This document shows, piece by piece, positions 7,834-16,501 of a DNA stretch of 64,000 nucleotides (position 1 is the stretch's first letter; every line of letters starts with the position of its first letter). Location: positions 186,001-250,000 of the forward strand of contig NZ_VSST01000042.1 in the NCBI RefSeq assembly GCF_019402665.1, written 5' to 3'. Under the pieces are notes generated by a model, which saw nothing but the letters and a program-made list of their open reading frames with translations, made no database searches and was not told the origin of the DNA. The position numbers were made by a program, and so were the translations under genes. This DNA comes from Bradyrhizobium canariense (lineage in GTDB: Bacteria > Pseudomonadota > Alphaproteobacteria > Rhizobiales > Xanthobacteraceae).

Positions 7834-8841
7834 TCACGTGTCCCGGACGTCGTCCTCAGCTGCACCCGACTCGCCGGGAAGAGCTGGCGGCGCGGAGCGC
7901 CCTTCACCCTCAGTCTCTGCCGGGGCGTATCCATGCGCTTGGCGAAAGGCGCGGAGAAAGCTGCTGCAGCTCCTATAACCGACCGCCCGCGCAATCTGCT
8001 CAACTGAAAATGTCCTCGCGGCGAGCATATCGGCTGCACGCTTCATCCGCATTTGCCGAAGCGCGACCATCGGCGAACATCCGATTGCGCGCACAAAGCG
8101 CGCCATAAATGCGGATCGGCTCAAGCCAGCCTTCTGCGCCAGGGCCATGACAGAGTGATCGGCCGATGGTCGCGCCACCATATCAGCGAACGCAAGAGCG
8201 ATTTGACGGTCACTCAGGATAGAAAAGCGTTCGAGCCAAACGCTGGTCGAATTCAGACTCCGTCGAACGAGGGTAACGAGGACCTGCTTCAGGATAGCCG
8301 TCGTCATCGCCTGCATTCCAACCTGCCGGCCGCTGATTTCTGCCAACGCAGCCTGCAACTTTGACCCCAGTTCATCGCCGGGTTCGAAGCGCTCGACAAT
8401 CGGCGTGGAAAGGCCTGCAAAGAGGTCGATCGACGAGCCGTAGGTGGCGCGAAAGTACCCGCAGATCAGCATGACCATCGGGTCAACGTCCCCGGCGACG
8501 AATCGTTGGACACGCTCACCGAAGCGCGGATCCCATTGCGCTTCGACCACATTCACTGTCTTGGCCGCTGTTCGGTCATCGACCTCGATGTGAAACGGCG
8601 TCTTTGCCGGCGTTATTACAAGCGTGTGAGGTACCAAAGCAAATGCGGAGAAACCACCTACAACCATTCGTCCGGTGCCGGAAAGATTGTAGTGGATAGA
8701 AGGCGCGTCCGCGCTTCCGAATGAAAGGCGCCAACCTGGACTGACCAAACACTCGATGAGCCCAATGACCTCGACATCCAAGGTTGCCATCAGCGCATCG
8801 AGATCGGATCGCGGCAATACAAGATTTGGACTATCGGACAT
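7834..8841 (-). CDS. AraC-family transcriptional regulator
   Basis: A 335-residue AraC-type regulator. The N-terminal ~180 residues are the cupin-like effector domain found in AraC proteins with the LSGTGRMVVGG...PHTLVITP pattern. The C-terminal ~100 residues carry the two helix-turn-helix units (ALAQKAGLSRSAFMARFVRAIG and IARAVGYRSCSSFLRAFRQAHG) with the usual P-x-x-x-L-R linker. Regulators of this type often sit beside AhpD, oxidoreductase and quinone-stress genes. I chose ATG 8841 because GAGGG lies upstream and the extra 17 residues of a longer frame have no family match. The AhpD-like gene lies downstream on the same strand. Confidence 0.9.
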   Translation of the reverse strand: MSDSPNLVLPRSDLDALMATLDVEVIGLIECLVSPGWRLSFGSADAPSIHYNLSGTGRMVVGGFSAFALVPHTLVITPAKTPFHIEVDDRTAAKTVNVVEAQWDPRFGERVQRFVAGDVDPMVMLICGYFRATYGSSIDLFAGLSTPIVERFEPGDELGSKLQAALAEISGRQVGMQAMTTAILKQVLVTLVRRSLNSTSVWLERFSILSDRQIALAFADMVARPSADHSVMALAQKAGLSRSAFMARFVRAIGCSPMVALRQMRMKRAADMLAARTFSVEQIARAVGYRSCSSFLRAFRQAHGYAPAETEGEGRSAPPALPGESGAAEDDVRDT

Positions 8842-9370
8842 ATGTTTCGGACCCTCTGATTGAGTTGCTGTCCTAGTGTCGGGACAGGGCAACGCGGTCG
8901 CTGGGGAGCGCAGTCATCGCGCAGTACACTCACAATTGCAAATCTTCGTACTGCCTTATGGCTACGACGGCGCCGATCTGCTCGCCATGACAGCGGCCAG
9001 CGCGGGAGCCAGGAACTCTTTGACGAGCATGAGCGTGCCGCGCTGGCCGCGGGCCCTCATCCAACCGCCAAGAACTAAGACCTCAGGAGATCCTAATGCG
9101 CACAAAAGACCTGATCAACGATGGCCGAGCCGATCCCGATGCGAACCCTGACATTTAACCAGTCCTGCCTGTGATGTGCCACGCAACCGGGACGTTAACA
9201 GCAAACAGCCTCAGTGAGAACACTGTCCGCAAAACGCGAGTGGACAGTGCCGAGCCGGCGCACAATATCTGTTTCCGCGGCGGCTCCGCAACAAACCGCT
9301 CGCCCGTCGCGCCTCCCCGCAATGGCAAGGAGGAACTGGAACGTTCCGAACCGCGGCAAATCTTTCGAGC
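8842..9370. other. Intergenic region with one inverted repeat
   Basis: Between the divergent AraC and LysR genes I find no supported gene. A perfect 8-bp inverted repeat, CACTGTCC / GGACAGTG, lies at 9221-9228 and 9242-9249 with a 13-bp loop, about 120 bp before the LysR start. It could be an operator or a weak hairpin. Confidence 0.4.
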
Positions 9371-10402
9371 ATGAGTATGCAGCTGCAGTTTTATCAGGTG
9401 CGATATTTCCTAGCCCTGGCAAGGACACTCAATTTCACGCGGGCGGCTGAGCAATGCAATGTGACGCAGCCGGCGTTGACAAAGGCGGTACAAAAACTGG
9501 AACAAGAACTCGGTGGCGCGTTGATTCACCGTGAACGTCACCTCACCCAGCTCACCGAGCTGGGGGGGATGATTTTGCCCACGCTGGAGAAAATATTTGC
9601 CGCCGCGGAGGCGGTACGGCTTCAAGCGAGAGGCTATCAAAAGAAGACAATCGCCCCGCTCAAGATCGGGCTGGTGCCATCAGTCTCCGCCGCACTCATC
9701 ACGGAATTGCTCTTGGAGCTCGCCACGATCATTCCTGATCTTCGAGTCGATCTGCGCGAGGCGGATGCCGACGGGCTCGTTGCGATGCTTTTAGATGGCG
9801 AGATCAATGCCGCACTCGTCGGTGACGCCGTGGAGCTACCTGAGCGTATCGATCGCTGGCGGCTCTTCGAGGAGCGGTACGTGCTTGTCTTGTCTCGAAA
9901 ACATCCGATGGCGAGGCAAGCCGTCATCGCGATCCAAGACTTGCGTGAGGTGGTCTTTCTAGAAAGGATCGGATGCGACGTCGCAGGCCGATTCAGGCAG
10001 GCTTGTTTTGCCGACTATCCGGGCCCTACAGTGGTGCACAGGAGCGATCAGGAAACGCATCTTCAGCAATTGGCATCCGCCGGTTTTGGAGCCATCCTGG
10101 CGCCAGAGCACGCTCCCAGGCTGCCGTCGCTCGCCGCTATTGCAATTGAGGGCGATCCCGTCCGGCGCGACGTGCAGCTTCTGGCCGTGGCGGGGAGGCA
10201 GTATTCGCCGGCACTTGACGCCTTTATCAAGGTTGCTCGTGTTCGCGACTGGACGAATGCGCTGGACAAGCTCCGCCGCGCATCCTCCGCTGCCCCGAAC
10301 AAGGACGATGTTCGCAAAGCTGACGCACAAGGTGAAGGCTCCCTAATCCAAATTACAAGCCGCGGTCCCGCCTCGTCATGCCCGAGCTTGTCGCGGGCAT
10401 GA
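9371..10402 (+). CDS. LysR-family transcriptional regulator
   Basis: A complete 343-residue LysR-type regulator. The winged helix-turn-helix occupies residues 1-65 (FLALARTLNFTRAAEQC, TQPALTKAVQKLEQELGG). The periplasmic-binding-protein-like effector domain follows from about residue 90. It is paralogous to the partial LysR at the left edge, including the conserved GCDVA cysteine in the effector domain. The last ~15 residues are read through a palindromic repeat (10375-10403) that supplies the stop codon, so the natural C-terminus has probably been altered. It converges on the peroxiredoxin-like gene at 10455-11147, a plausible target. Confidence 0.92.
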   Translation: MSMQLQFYQVRYFLALARTLNFTRAAEQCNVTQPALTKAVQKLEQELGGALIHRERHLTQLTELGGMILPTLEKIFAAAEAVRLQARGYQKKTIAPLKIGLVPSVSAALITELLLELATIIPDLRVDLREADADGLVAMLLDGEINAALVGDAVELPERIDRWRLFEERYVLVLSRKHPMARQAVIAIQDLREVVFLERIGCDVAGRFRQACFADYPGPTVVHRSDQETHLQQLASAGFGAILAPEHAPRLPSLAAIAIEGDPVRRDVQLLAVAGRQYSPALDAFIKVARVRDWTNALDKLRRASSAAPNKDDVRKADAQGEGSLIQITSRGPASSCPSLSRA

Positions 10403-10403
10403 C
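10375..10403. repeat. Palindromic element / possible terminator
   Basis: A perfect 10-bp inverted repeat, GTCATGCCCG / CGGGCATGAC, with a 9-base loop lies between the convergent LysR and peroxiredoxin-like genes. It resembles the dispersed GTCAT...ATGAC palindromes of the core region and could serve as a bidirectional terminator. It overlaps the last codons of the LysR frame. Confidence 0.6.
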
Positions 10404-10454
10404 GCAGTTGCAGTCGCCACGCATAGCCTCCTGAATTGACTCATATCATTCCGG

Positions 10455-11147
10455 TCAGGCTCTAAGGGGAGGCTTAGGGCCATCCAGCTCGGACAGTGCA
10501 GCAAGCACGGTTTCGGTAATCGCTCCGGCTAAGGAGTCCGGGCCGACATACGCTCGACGGATGATCCCTCGTTGGTCGACAACATAGGTGGCCGGCATTG
10601 GCAACATCCAAAAGGAGAAACCATAGGGAGCGGAGAGATCAAGGCCGCGCCGCAAGAGACGACTCTTTATCTTCGCCGGCACCAAGGACACCAGGCCGAA
10701 CGAAAGGCTCACCCCAAGATCCAAGTCGGAGAGGATTTGCAGATCCAGTTGGTGATCGCGTTTGAAATTGCCTGGCAAGTATCCAGTCTCGGGCGTTATG
10801 ACAATTGCTCTGGCGCCGGCACCGCGAATACTAAGGCTGGCCCCCTGAAGAGCGTTTAGTCCAGCTGCGCACAATGGGGACCAGGTCCCGTAAATGAAGG
10901 TGAGGATCAACGGTGCAGTTTGTCGCAATTTCAAAGATGAAACGAGCTTCCCAGTTGCCTCGGGGAGAAGGAAATCGGGGGCAGGTTCGTTTGCCTTCAG
11001 GGCGCCTTCAGGAACGCCCTCCTCTCGGAGCCATGATGAAAGCAGTCGGTCGGTTCGGATGTCCAGCGTGCGAAAGCCGCTCAAGGTCTTCCCGTAGGCT
11101 TCGATCGGCGTACTGGCCGGGCGTCCCTTCGAAACTTCGTCGTTCAT
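10455..11147 (-). CDS. Peroxiredoxin-like (AhpC/TSA) protein lacking the peroxidatic cysteine
   Basis: A 230-residue thioredoxin-fold protein of the AhpC/TSA type: APDFLLPEATGKLV, LILTFIYGTW, LGVSLSFGLVSL and the ATYVVDQRGIIRRAYVG ending are all typical. Where family members have a peroxidatic Cys (WCPxC), this protein reads W-Ser90-P-L-Cys93, so only the second cysteine remains. Normal peroxiredoxin chemistry is therefore unlikely, and a chaperone, redox-partner or structural role is possible. The start at 11147 has GGGGAG eight to nine bases upstream on the reverse strand. It converges with the LysR gene. Confidence 0.85.
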   Translation of the reverse strand: MNDEVSKGRPASTPIEAYGKTLSGFRTLDIRTDRLLSSWLREEGVPEGALKANEPAPDFLLPEATGKLVSSLKLRQTAPLILTFIYGTWSPLCAAGLNALQGASLSIRGAGARAIVITPETGYLPGNFKRDHQLDLQILSDLDLGVSLSFGLVSLVPAKIKSRLLRRGLDLSAPYGFSFWMLPMPATYVVDQRGIIRRAYVGPDSLAGAITETVLAALSELDGPKPPLRA

Positions 11148-11376
11148 TCCAGTTCTCCCCCAATGCGCCCCCTGCGGCATCTGTCCGCGTATGTTTCTGA
11201 CCGTGCGTGCGGGAAAACGACAATTCAACTTTGGAATGGAAGTGGTTGACGAATTATCTTCAGTAATAGTCGGGTCAGCGCCTATTCACAGTCCCGTTCC
11301 CGCAGTTGTCAGAGCCGTCGCCTTGCCAGTGAAACGGCCCCGGCAGATTGAAATACCTCCGGGTGTCGATCCGCAT

Positions 11377-11431
11377 GGCATCGTTTCGATAGCCGGAAGT
11401 GATTGGACGATCGACCACCTGGTGCCTATCT
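11377..11431 (+). promoter_or_regulatory. Predicted promoter and upstream box of msrBA
   Basis: Positions 11377-11414 match 19158-19195 upstream of the first quinone oxidoreductase at 33 of 38 bases. The block runs into TTGGAC (11403-11408), a 17-base spacer and CTATCT (11426-11431), a plausible sigma-70 promoter 30 bp before the msrB start. Upstream of the -35 is the small palindrome ATCGTTTCGAT, a candidate regulator site. The remainder of 11148-11460 shows nothing else. Confidence 0.6.
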
Positions 11432-11460
11432 TCAATGTTGAATGAAAGGGAGTATGGCGA

Positions 11461-11913
11461 ATGCCGATCTACAGGAAAAACCCCGAAGCGGTATTGAAGT
11501 TAACTCCCGAGCAGTACCGCGTCACGCAGACTGCCGGGACCGAGCGCCCCTTCGCCAACGAATACTGGGACAACAAGGAGCCTGGCCTCTACGTCGACGT
11601 GGTTTCCGGCGAGCCGCTCTTCGCATCGTTCGACAAGTTCGACAGCGGGACGGGATGGCCGAGTTTCACGCGGCCCCTCGAGGCCGCAAACGTCCTCGAG
11701 AACGTTGACAACTCGCATGGCATGGCAAGGACGGAGGTTCGCTCCAAGCACGGCGACAGCCATCTTGGCCACGTTTTCCCGGATGGGCCGCGCGACAAGG
11801 GCGGGTTGAGGTACTGCATGAACTCGGCCTCTTTGAGGTTCATCCACCGCGACCAGTTGGAGGACGAAGGGTACGGCGAGTACGCAAAGCTCTTCGCAAA
11901 GCAGGAGGCTTGA
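11461..11913 (+). CDS. msrB: Peptide-methionine (R)-S-oxide reductase MsrB
   Basis: A 150-residue MsrB that reduces the R form of methionine sulfoxide in proteins. GWPSF (about 65-69), HGDSHLGHVF (98-106) and the catalytic Cys119 in RYCMNSASLRF are all present. The two CxxC zinc motifs of many MsrBs are absent: the first is replaced by YVDVVSGEPLF, as in metal-free members. There is no signal peptide, so it acts in the cytoplasm. The start at 11461 follows a GAAAGGGAG ribosome site. msrA starts 2 bp after the stop, and the pair is one operon under the promoter at 11403-11431. Confidence 0.95.
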   Translation: MPIYRKNPEAVLKLTPEQYRVTQTAGTERPFANEYWDNKEPGLYVDVVSGEPLFASFDKFDSGTGWPSFTRPLEAANVLENVDNSHGMARTEVRSKHGDSHLGHVFPDGPRDKGGLRYCMNSASLRFIHRDQLEDEGYGEYAKLFAKQEA

Positions 11914-11915
11914 CG

Positions 11916-12428
11916 ATGGCGGCGACTACAGAACGCGCGATCTTGGCAGGCGGTTGCTTTTGGGGAATGCAGCAACTGGTGCGACGCTTGCCAGGAGTCG
12001 TCTCAACGCGGGTCGGGTACTCGGGCGGCGATGTCAAGAACGCCACGTACAGCAAACACGGCACGCACGCAGAAGCGATCGAGATCACGATCGACCCGAG
12101 TCAGACGAGCTTCCGCGAGTTGCTGGAGTTCTTCTTCCAGATCCACGACCCTACGACGCCCAACCGGCAGGGAAACGACCGAGGCACAAGCTACAGGTCG
12201 GCGATTTTCTATACGAGCGAGCAACAACGCCGCGCGGCCGAGGACACCATCGCCGACGTCGAGGCCTCAGGGCTGTGGCCGGGCAAGGTCGTAACCGAGC
12301 TCTCGCCCGCTGGAGATTTCTGGGAGGCGGAACCCGAGCATCAGGATTACTTGGAACGCTATCCGAACGGCTACACCTGCCACTTTGTCCGCCCCCATTG
12401 GAGGTTGCCGCAGAGCACCGCCGCCTGA
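11916..12428 (+). CDS. msrA: Peptide-methionine (S)-S-oxide reductase MsrA
   Basis: A 170-residue MsrA, reducing the S form of methionine sulfoxide. The active-site motif AGGCFWGMQ places the nucleophile at Cys14, and GYSGG, HAEAIEITIDP, FFQIHDPT, YRSAIF and EPEHQDYLERYP follow in family order. The ATG at 11916 is preceded by CAGGAGG and starts 2 bp beyond the msrB stop. A second msrA, broken by one stop codon, lies at 21791-22318. There is no export signal. Confidence 0.95.
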   Translation: MAATTERAILAGGCFWGMQQLVRRLPGVVSTRVGYSGGDVKNATYSKHGTHAEAIEITIDPSQTSFRELLEFFFQIHDPTTPNRQGNDRGTSYRSAIFYTSEQQRRAAEDTIADVEASGLWPGKVVTELSPAGDFWEAEPEHQDYLERYPNGYTCHFVRPHWRLPQSTAA

Positions 12429-12822
12429 CGGCGAGCGCGGCGTTTGTGGCGGGCGCCACGGATGGTGCACCACAAAGCGTTCGCTAAGTACTCTCGCCGC
12501 CCCGGCAAAGTCGCTCTGGGCGGTTCTACCGAGAGGTCCGGCACACGTCGCTCGGCGAACCTCCTCCAATGTGGACGTAAAGATGCAGTGGAAAGCCAGC
12601 CCGGTTCTCGCCTTACCCGCGCTTCCACCCGATCGTCGACTAGAATGGGCAAGTTCATGTCCGGGCCGGGTTCGTTTTGCGGGGCGAATCTTGCGGCCGC
12701 GCCGGGACACCGCGCGAGCTACCGCAATTTCTTCCCGGCGCACACGCGTTGGCATTGGCGGGCTCCGCGTGGTGGAGAACGCCAAGCTCCCGCGCAATCG
12801 GTGAAACAAAAGGAGAGACCAA
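12429..12822. other. Gap without recognisable gene
   Basis: I see no coding sequence or repeat that I can support between msrA and the DUF2171 gene, apart from the AAGGAGAG ribosome site just before 12823. Confidence 0.5.
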
Positions 12823-13077
12823 ATGATCACGGAGAAGATCACCCAGAACATGGAAGTGATTGGCGCGGATGGCGTCCACGTCGGCACTGTCGACGGTGTC
12901 GCCAACGGGCGCATCAAGCTCGCGAAGCGCGACAGCGGCGAGGGCCAGCACAAGAACCACGAGCATTTCATCCATCTCGGGCTGGTCGCGGACGTTGAGG
13001 GGCAGAGGGTTCGCCTCTCTGCAAACGCGGCAGTGGCCGTGACGTTCGAGGAAGAGCGGTCGGGAAAGCCCGTCTGA
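12823..13077 (+). CDS. DUF2171 domain protein
   Basis: An 84-residue protein with a single DUF2171 / PRC-barrel-like domain. The pattern ITQNMEVIGADGVHVGTVDGV, IKLAKRDS, HKNHEHFIHLGLVADVEGQRVRLS is typical and covers nearly the whole protein. Members are small soluble proteins seen near stress genes in rhizobia, with no assigned function. AAGGAGAG stands seven bases or so before the ATG. Confidence 0.88.
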   Translation: MITEKITQNMEVIGADGVHVGTVDGVANGRIKLAKRDSGEGQHKNHEHFIHLGLVADVEGQRVRLSANAAVAVTFEEERSGKPV

Positions 13078-13176
13078 CGAAGGAACGCCTGGTGCCCTGA
13101 CCACGCGCAAGGCATAAGGCCGTCTCGATAGGGATTAAAGCCGTTGCTCGGCCGCGCGAGCAACAAAGGAGGCGCG

Positions 13177-13236
13177 ATGAAACTATCGAGGACCGTCGGC
13201 CTGCTGTCGCCATCTCGCTCCCCCGATGATTGAGGT
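13177..13236 (+). pseudogene. Leader-peptide scrap of a cytochrome-P460-like gene
   Basis: After an AAAGGAGG ribosome site, an ATG at 13177 reads MKLSRTVGL, almost identical to the MQLSRTIGL start of the intact P460-type gene at 33572. It then shifts frame and stops within 20 codons. The sequence just upstream (GCAACAAAGGAG) matches that before the second scrap at 17269. It is a fragment of the same gene family with everything after the leader lost. Confidence 0.55.
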
Positions 13237-13719
13237 GTTTGCCGCACGACCGCGCTTTTCTCGGCAAACTCTCCGGCAACGCAAATTTTGCCCGATCGCA
13301 GCGGCCCTGCGCGACGGGCGCACAAACAAAGTGCTGCGGGCCGCACCTCGCCGCGATGGGAAAGTAAGTCCGCGGATCGCACCGCGAATGCACAATCCGT
13401 CGCCGTTCGTCCAGACACACGCATGGCTTGCCCCGCTTGCCGCGACCGTATCAGGACAATCCAGCCTTGGGCCGACTTGAAATAGCATTCGGCGATGGCG
13501 CGCTCGCGGTCACTTACCGAAAACGCCGCCCCCTGCCCCACACCGAGGTGCCGCAACATATCCGGCCAACGGCACGGATGGCGCCTGGCGAATGGCGTTC
13601 GAAGCGTTGCGGCGCGATAGAAAACAAGTGATCGCGAAGCCCCACTTCGTGTCTCCTTCGCTGCCCGACACTTGAGTACGGCGCGCCCCTCGATGACTGA
13701 TCGAGGCAGTGGGGACGCA

Positions 13720-13830
13720 CGCGCGCACAGCGCTTTTGGACGATACCTCACGCCTATCGAATGCATGACCAAAGATAATTTCTAATTTCGTCGGCGGCGT
13801 CCGATCTTTAGGTCTGCCGGCCGAGCACAC
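13720..13830 (+). repeat. Dispersed upstream repeat, copy A
   Basis: About 110 bp around the core TATCGAATGCATGACCAAAG recur at 17085-17200 and 33395-33505. In copies B and C the core lies about 150 bp before the start of a P460-type gene. Here no such gene follows; the TAT-subunit gene begins at 13920. The rest of 13237-13919 contains nothing I can support. Confidence 0.7.
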
Positions 13831-13919
13831 GCGATCGCCTTTCACAGCGATTGAGGCGACCCGCCGCACATGGATGATCACGCGATTATGCCGCGATGCA
13901 AAGGTGGACTGCAACTCCG

Positions 13920-14702
13920 ATGACCAACGACCGAAGCGACAAAACCTTCCATCCGAACCGTCGAGGCTTTCTCGGCGTTGCCGCCGCCACGGGCGCCGCT
14001 TCGCTGGCTCCGGGTGTCCTGATGGGAACAGCGGGGCTCGCTGAAGCATCCGAATCCGCCCCCTCCCAATGCGTGGATGCCTCCGCGAGTACCATCGCTT
14101 CCACGCTGCCGTCACCACTGCCCGGCTATCTGTCGCTCGGCCCTAGCGAAGCCGGCTTCGTCGAAGCGATGGTCAACGTGATGTGCCCTGCGGATGCGCT
14201 GACACCCGGTGGCGTCGATTGCGGGCTTGCAGCCTACATCGACCGACAACTGGCAGGCGGTTTCGGTAAAGGCGCGCGTCTCTATATGCGCGGCCCCTGG
14301 CGAGAGGGTAAGCCTGAACTGGGTTATCAGCTGCCGCTCACACCCGAGCAATATTTCAAGACGGGACTCTCCGCCGCGGATGCGGCCTGCCGGGAACGCA
14401 ATGGCGCGGCCTTTACTGAACTAGATGAGAGTAGCGCCAACCAATTTCTCCATGAAATTGCCGGCGGCAAGGTCACGGACGAGCGTATCCAACTCGCCTC
14501 GTGGTTCAACGAACTCGTCTATCCACTATTTGAACAAGCTTGTTTCGCGGATCCCGTTTACGGCGGCAATGTCGGCAAGGTGTTTTGGAAGGCGATCGGC
14601 TATCCAGGTCTCCCCGCGGTTCATTCCCAGGACATGGTCGATTTCCGTGGCAAGCCCTTCCCGGGCGCCGCCGATCCCAAATCCATCGCCGACTTCGCAT
14701 AA
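13920..14702 (+). CDS. Gluconate 2-dehydrogenase subunit 3-family protein (TAT-exported)
   Basis: A 260-residue protein with a twin-arginine signal (NRRGFLGVAAATGAA, about residues 13-28). It is followed by the small-subunit fold of membrane-bound GMC dehydrogenases: FVEAMVNVMCPADALTPGG, then DRQLAG, EQYFKTGL and LVYPLFEQACFADPVYGGN. Such subunits escort the cofactor-loaded flavoprotein through the TAT system. The ATG at 13920 has AAGGTGGA about 11 bases upstream and gives a well-formed signal. The flavoprotein gene starts 8 bp after the stop, and a cytochrome c gene follows, making a three-subunit periplasmic dehydrogenase. Confidence 0.9.
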   Translation: MTNDRSDKTFHPNRRGFLGVAAATGAASLAPGVLMGTAGLAEASESAPSQCVDASASTIASTLPSPLPGYLSLGPSEAGFVEAMVNVMCPADALTPGGVDCGLAAYIDRQLAGGFGKGARLYMRGPWREGKPELGYQLPLTPEQYFKTGLSAADAACRERNGAAFTELDESSANQFLHEIAGGKVTDERIQLASWFNELVYPLFEQACFADPVYGGNVGKVFWKAIGYPGLPAVHSQDMVDFRGKPFPGAADPKSIADFA

Positions 14703-14710
14703 GGGAAGAA

Positions 14711-16474
14711 ATGATGGTTACACGCTTGAAACATCGGACGGTCGTTTTCGTTGGCGGCGGATTTACAGCGGCGCTGGCTGCTCGCCAGCTGACAGCCAAG
14801 GACGTCGATGTCGTCGTCCTTGAACGTGGAATTGACCGCACGCACACTGCCGCAACAAGCCTGCCATCGCAGCGCGACGAACTGCGCTGGGACGTGCATG
14901 GTGATCTCTTTCAGGATTGGTCCGTCCAAACCTACACGCTCCGCCATAACGACGGCGAAACCGCTCTGCCGATACGGCGTCTCCAGGCCTTCAAACCGGG
15001 CGAGGGAATGGGCGGTGCGGCCAATCACTGGAACGGGCAGACCTGGCGCTGGAGCGAGTCTGACCCAATTTTGCGTACCCACCTTGAGAATCGGTATGGA
15101 AGGAAGGCCATTCCAGCTGAAATGACGATCCAGAATTGGGGCGTCACTTATGCAGAGATTGAGTCCTATCACGATCACTTCGAAAAGCTGTTCGGCATTG
15201 CCGGCAAGGCAGGAAATCTGCTTGGCAAGGTGCAGGAGGGTGGAAACCCGTTCGAGGCACCACGGCAGAACGAGTTTCCGCAAAAGCCTCTGCCTATCAC
15301 CGAAGCGGGCGTGATCTTCAGCGAGGCAACCAAGAAGCTGGGCTACAAACCATTTCCCATGCCGGCGGCGAATTCGCCGGAGCCCTACACCAATCCCGAT
15401 GGTATGCAGCTTGGCCAGTGCCAGTTCTGCGGCCATTGCGAGCGCTTCATCTGCGAAGCCAATGCCAAGGCCAGCCCCGAAGTTCTACTCTTTCCGATGC
15501 TAAGAAAGCGCAAGAGCTTCGAATTGCGTCTGCAAACGCATGTTCTCGATATTCTTTACGATCGCAACGCCAGGCGCGTGACCGGCGTTCGCTACATTGA
15601 TCGGGTAACCGGCGAGGAGTACGAACAGCCAGCGGATGTTGTCGTGCTTTCTTCTTTCACGATGTCGAATACCAGGTTTCTGCTCATGGCGGAGATCGGG
15701 ACGCCTTACAATCCGAAGACCGGTCAGGGGGTGGTCGGCAAGAATTTCTGCCACCAGACAATGTCCGGCACGCGTGTCTTCTTCAAGGACCGTTGGATCA
15801 ACCCGTTCCTGGCGTCCGGTGCGTCACAGACTGTGATCGACGAATTCAACGGCGACAATTTCGACCACAGCGGTCTTGGCTTCTTCGGAGGCGGCTACAT
15901 CTACGCCAACGTGACGAACGGACGGCCGATTACGAGCCGGGCTGTGCCGCCTGGCACGCCGAAATGGGGCGCGGAGTGGAAAAAAGCCAACGCCGATTGG
16001 TACGCACATAATTTCAGCATAACTGCTCACGGCAGCTGGTATCCGCATCGGGAGAATTATGTCGACCTCGACCCGATCTATGTCGACGCCTACGGTCAGC
16101 CCCTCCTGCGGATGACGTTCGACATTCGCGAGAACGAGCGCCAGATGTCCGTTTATCTGTCGAAGAAGATCGACGAGATAGCGAAAGCGACAGGTGCCGA
16201 GATCGCCCCGCCGACAGCCCCCCGCAAAGGACCGTACGATAGTCGCGTCTATCAGACCACCCATGTGACTGGTGGCACGATCATGGGAAGCGATCCCGCA
16301 ACGAGCGTCGTCTCCCCTCACCTGCAACACTGGGATGCGCCAAACCTGTTTGTCGTCGGTGCATCCGTCTATCCCTTCAATGCGGGTTACAACCCGACAG
16401 GCCCGCTAGGAGCACTCGCGCTTCGACTCGGCGACGATCTTAACGATTACGTTGCGCGGCCGCGCCGCCTCTGA
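14711..16474 (+). CDS. GMC-family flavoprotein dehydrogenase, large subunit
   Basis: A 587-residue FAD-dependent GMC oxidoreductase of the gluconate/sorbitol dehydrogenase large-subunit type. The Rossmann motif VVFVGGGFTAALAARQL is at the N-terminus, and GMGGAANHWNG in the first third is typical of this membrane-bound group. CQFCGHCERFICEANAKASP provides a cysteine cluster, and the C-terminus carries THVTGGTIMGSDP and FVVGASVYPFNAGYNPTGP with the active-site His/Asn region. It has no signal peptide of its own and is presumably exported with the TAT subunit encoded 8 bp upstream. It would oxidise a sugar, sugar acid or polyol; the substrate cannot be read from the sequence. AAGGGAAG precedes the start. 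Confidence 0.92.
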   Translation: MMVTRLKHRTVVFVGGGFTAALAARQLTAKDVDVVVLERGIDRTHTAATSLPSQRDELRWDVHGDLFQDWSVQTYTLRHNDGETALPIRRLQAFKPGEGMGGAANHWNGQTWRWSESDPILRTHLENRYGRKAIPAEMTIQNWGVTYAEIESYHDHFEKLFGIAGKAGNLLGKVQEGGNPFEAPRQNEFPQKPLPITEAGVIFSEATKKLGYKPFPMPAANSPEPYTNPDGMQLGQCQFCGHCERFICEANAKASPEVLLFPMLRKRKSFELRLQTHVLDILYDRNARRVTGVRYIDRVTGEEYEQPADVVVLSSFTMSNTRFLLMAEIGTPYNPKTGQGVVGKNFCHQTMSGTRVFFKDRWINPFLASGASQTVIDEFNGDNFDHSGLGFFGGGYIYANVTNGRPITSRAVPPGTPKWGAEWKKANADWYAHNFSITAHGSWYPHRENYVDLDPIYVDAYGQPLLRMTFDIRENERQMSVYLSKKIDEIAKATGAEIAPPTAPRKGPYDSRVYQTTHVTGGTIMGSDPATSVVSPHLQHWDAPNLFVVGASVYPFNAGYNPTGPLGALALRLGDDLNDYVARPRRL

Positions 16475-16501
16475 TCTCGACCCAAAAAAAGGACGTTCCT
16501 T

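Noticed and set aside
12267..13772. A 501-codon reverse-strand open frame
   Set aside because: It runs antisense to the DUF2171 gene and part of msrA, has no family motif, and long antisense frames are expected at this base composition.
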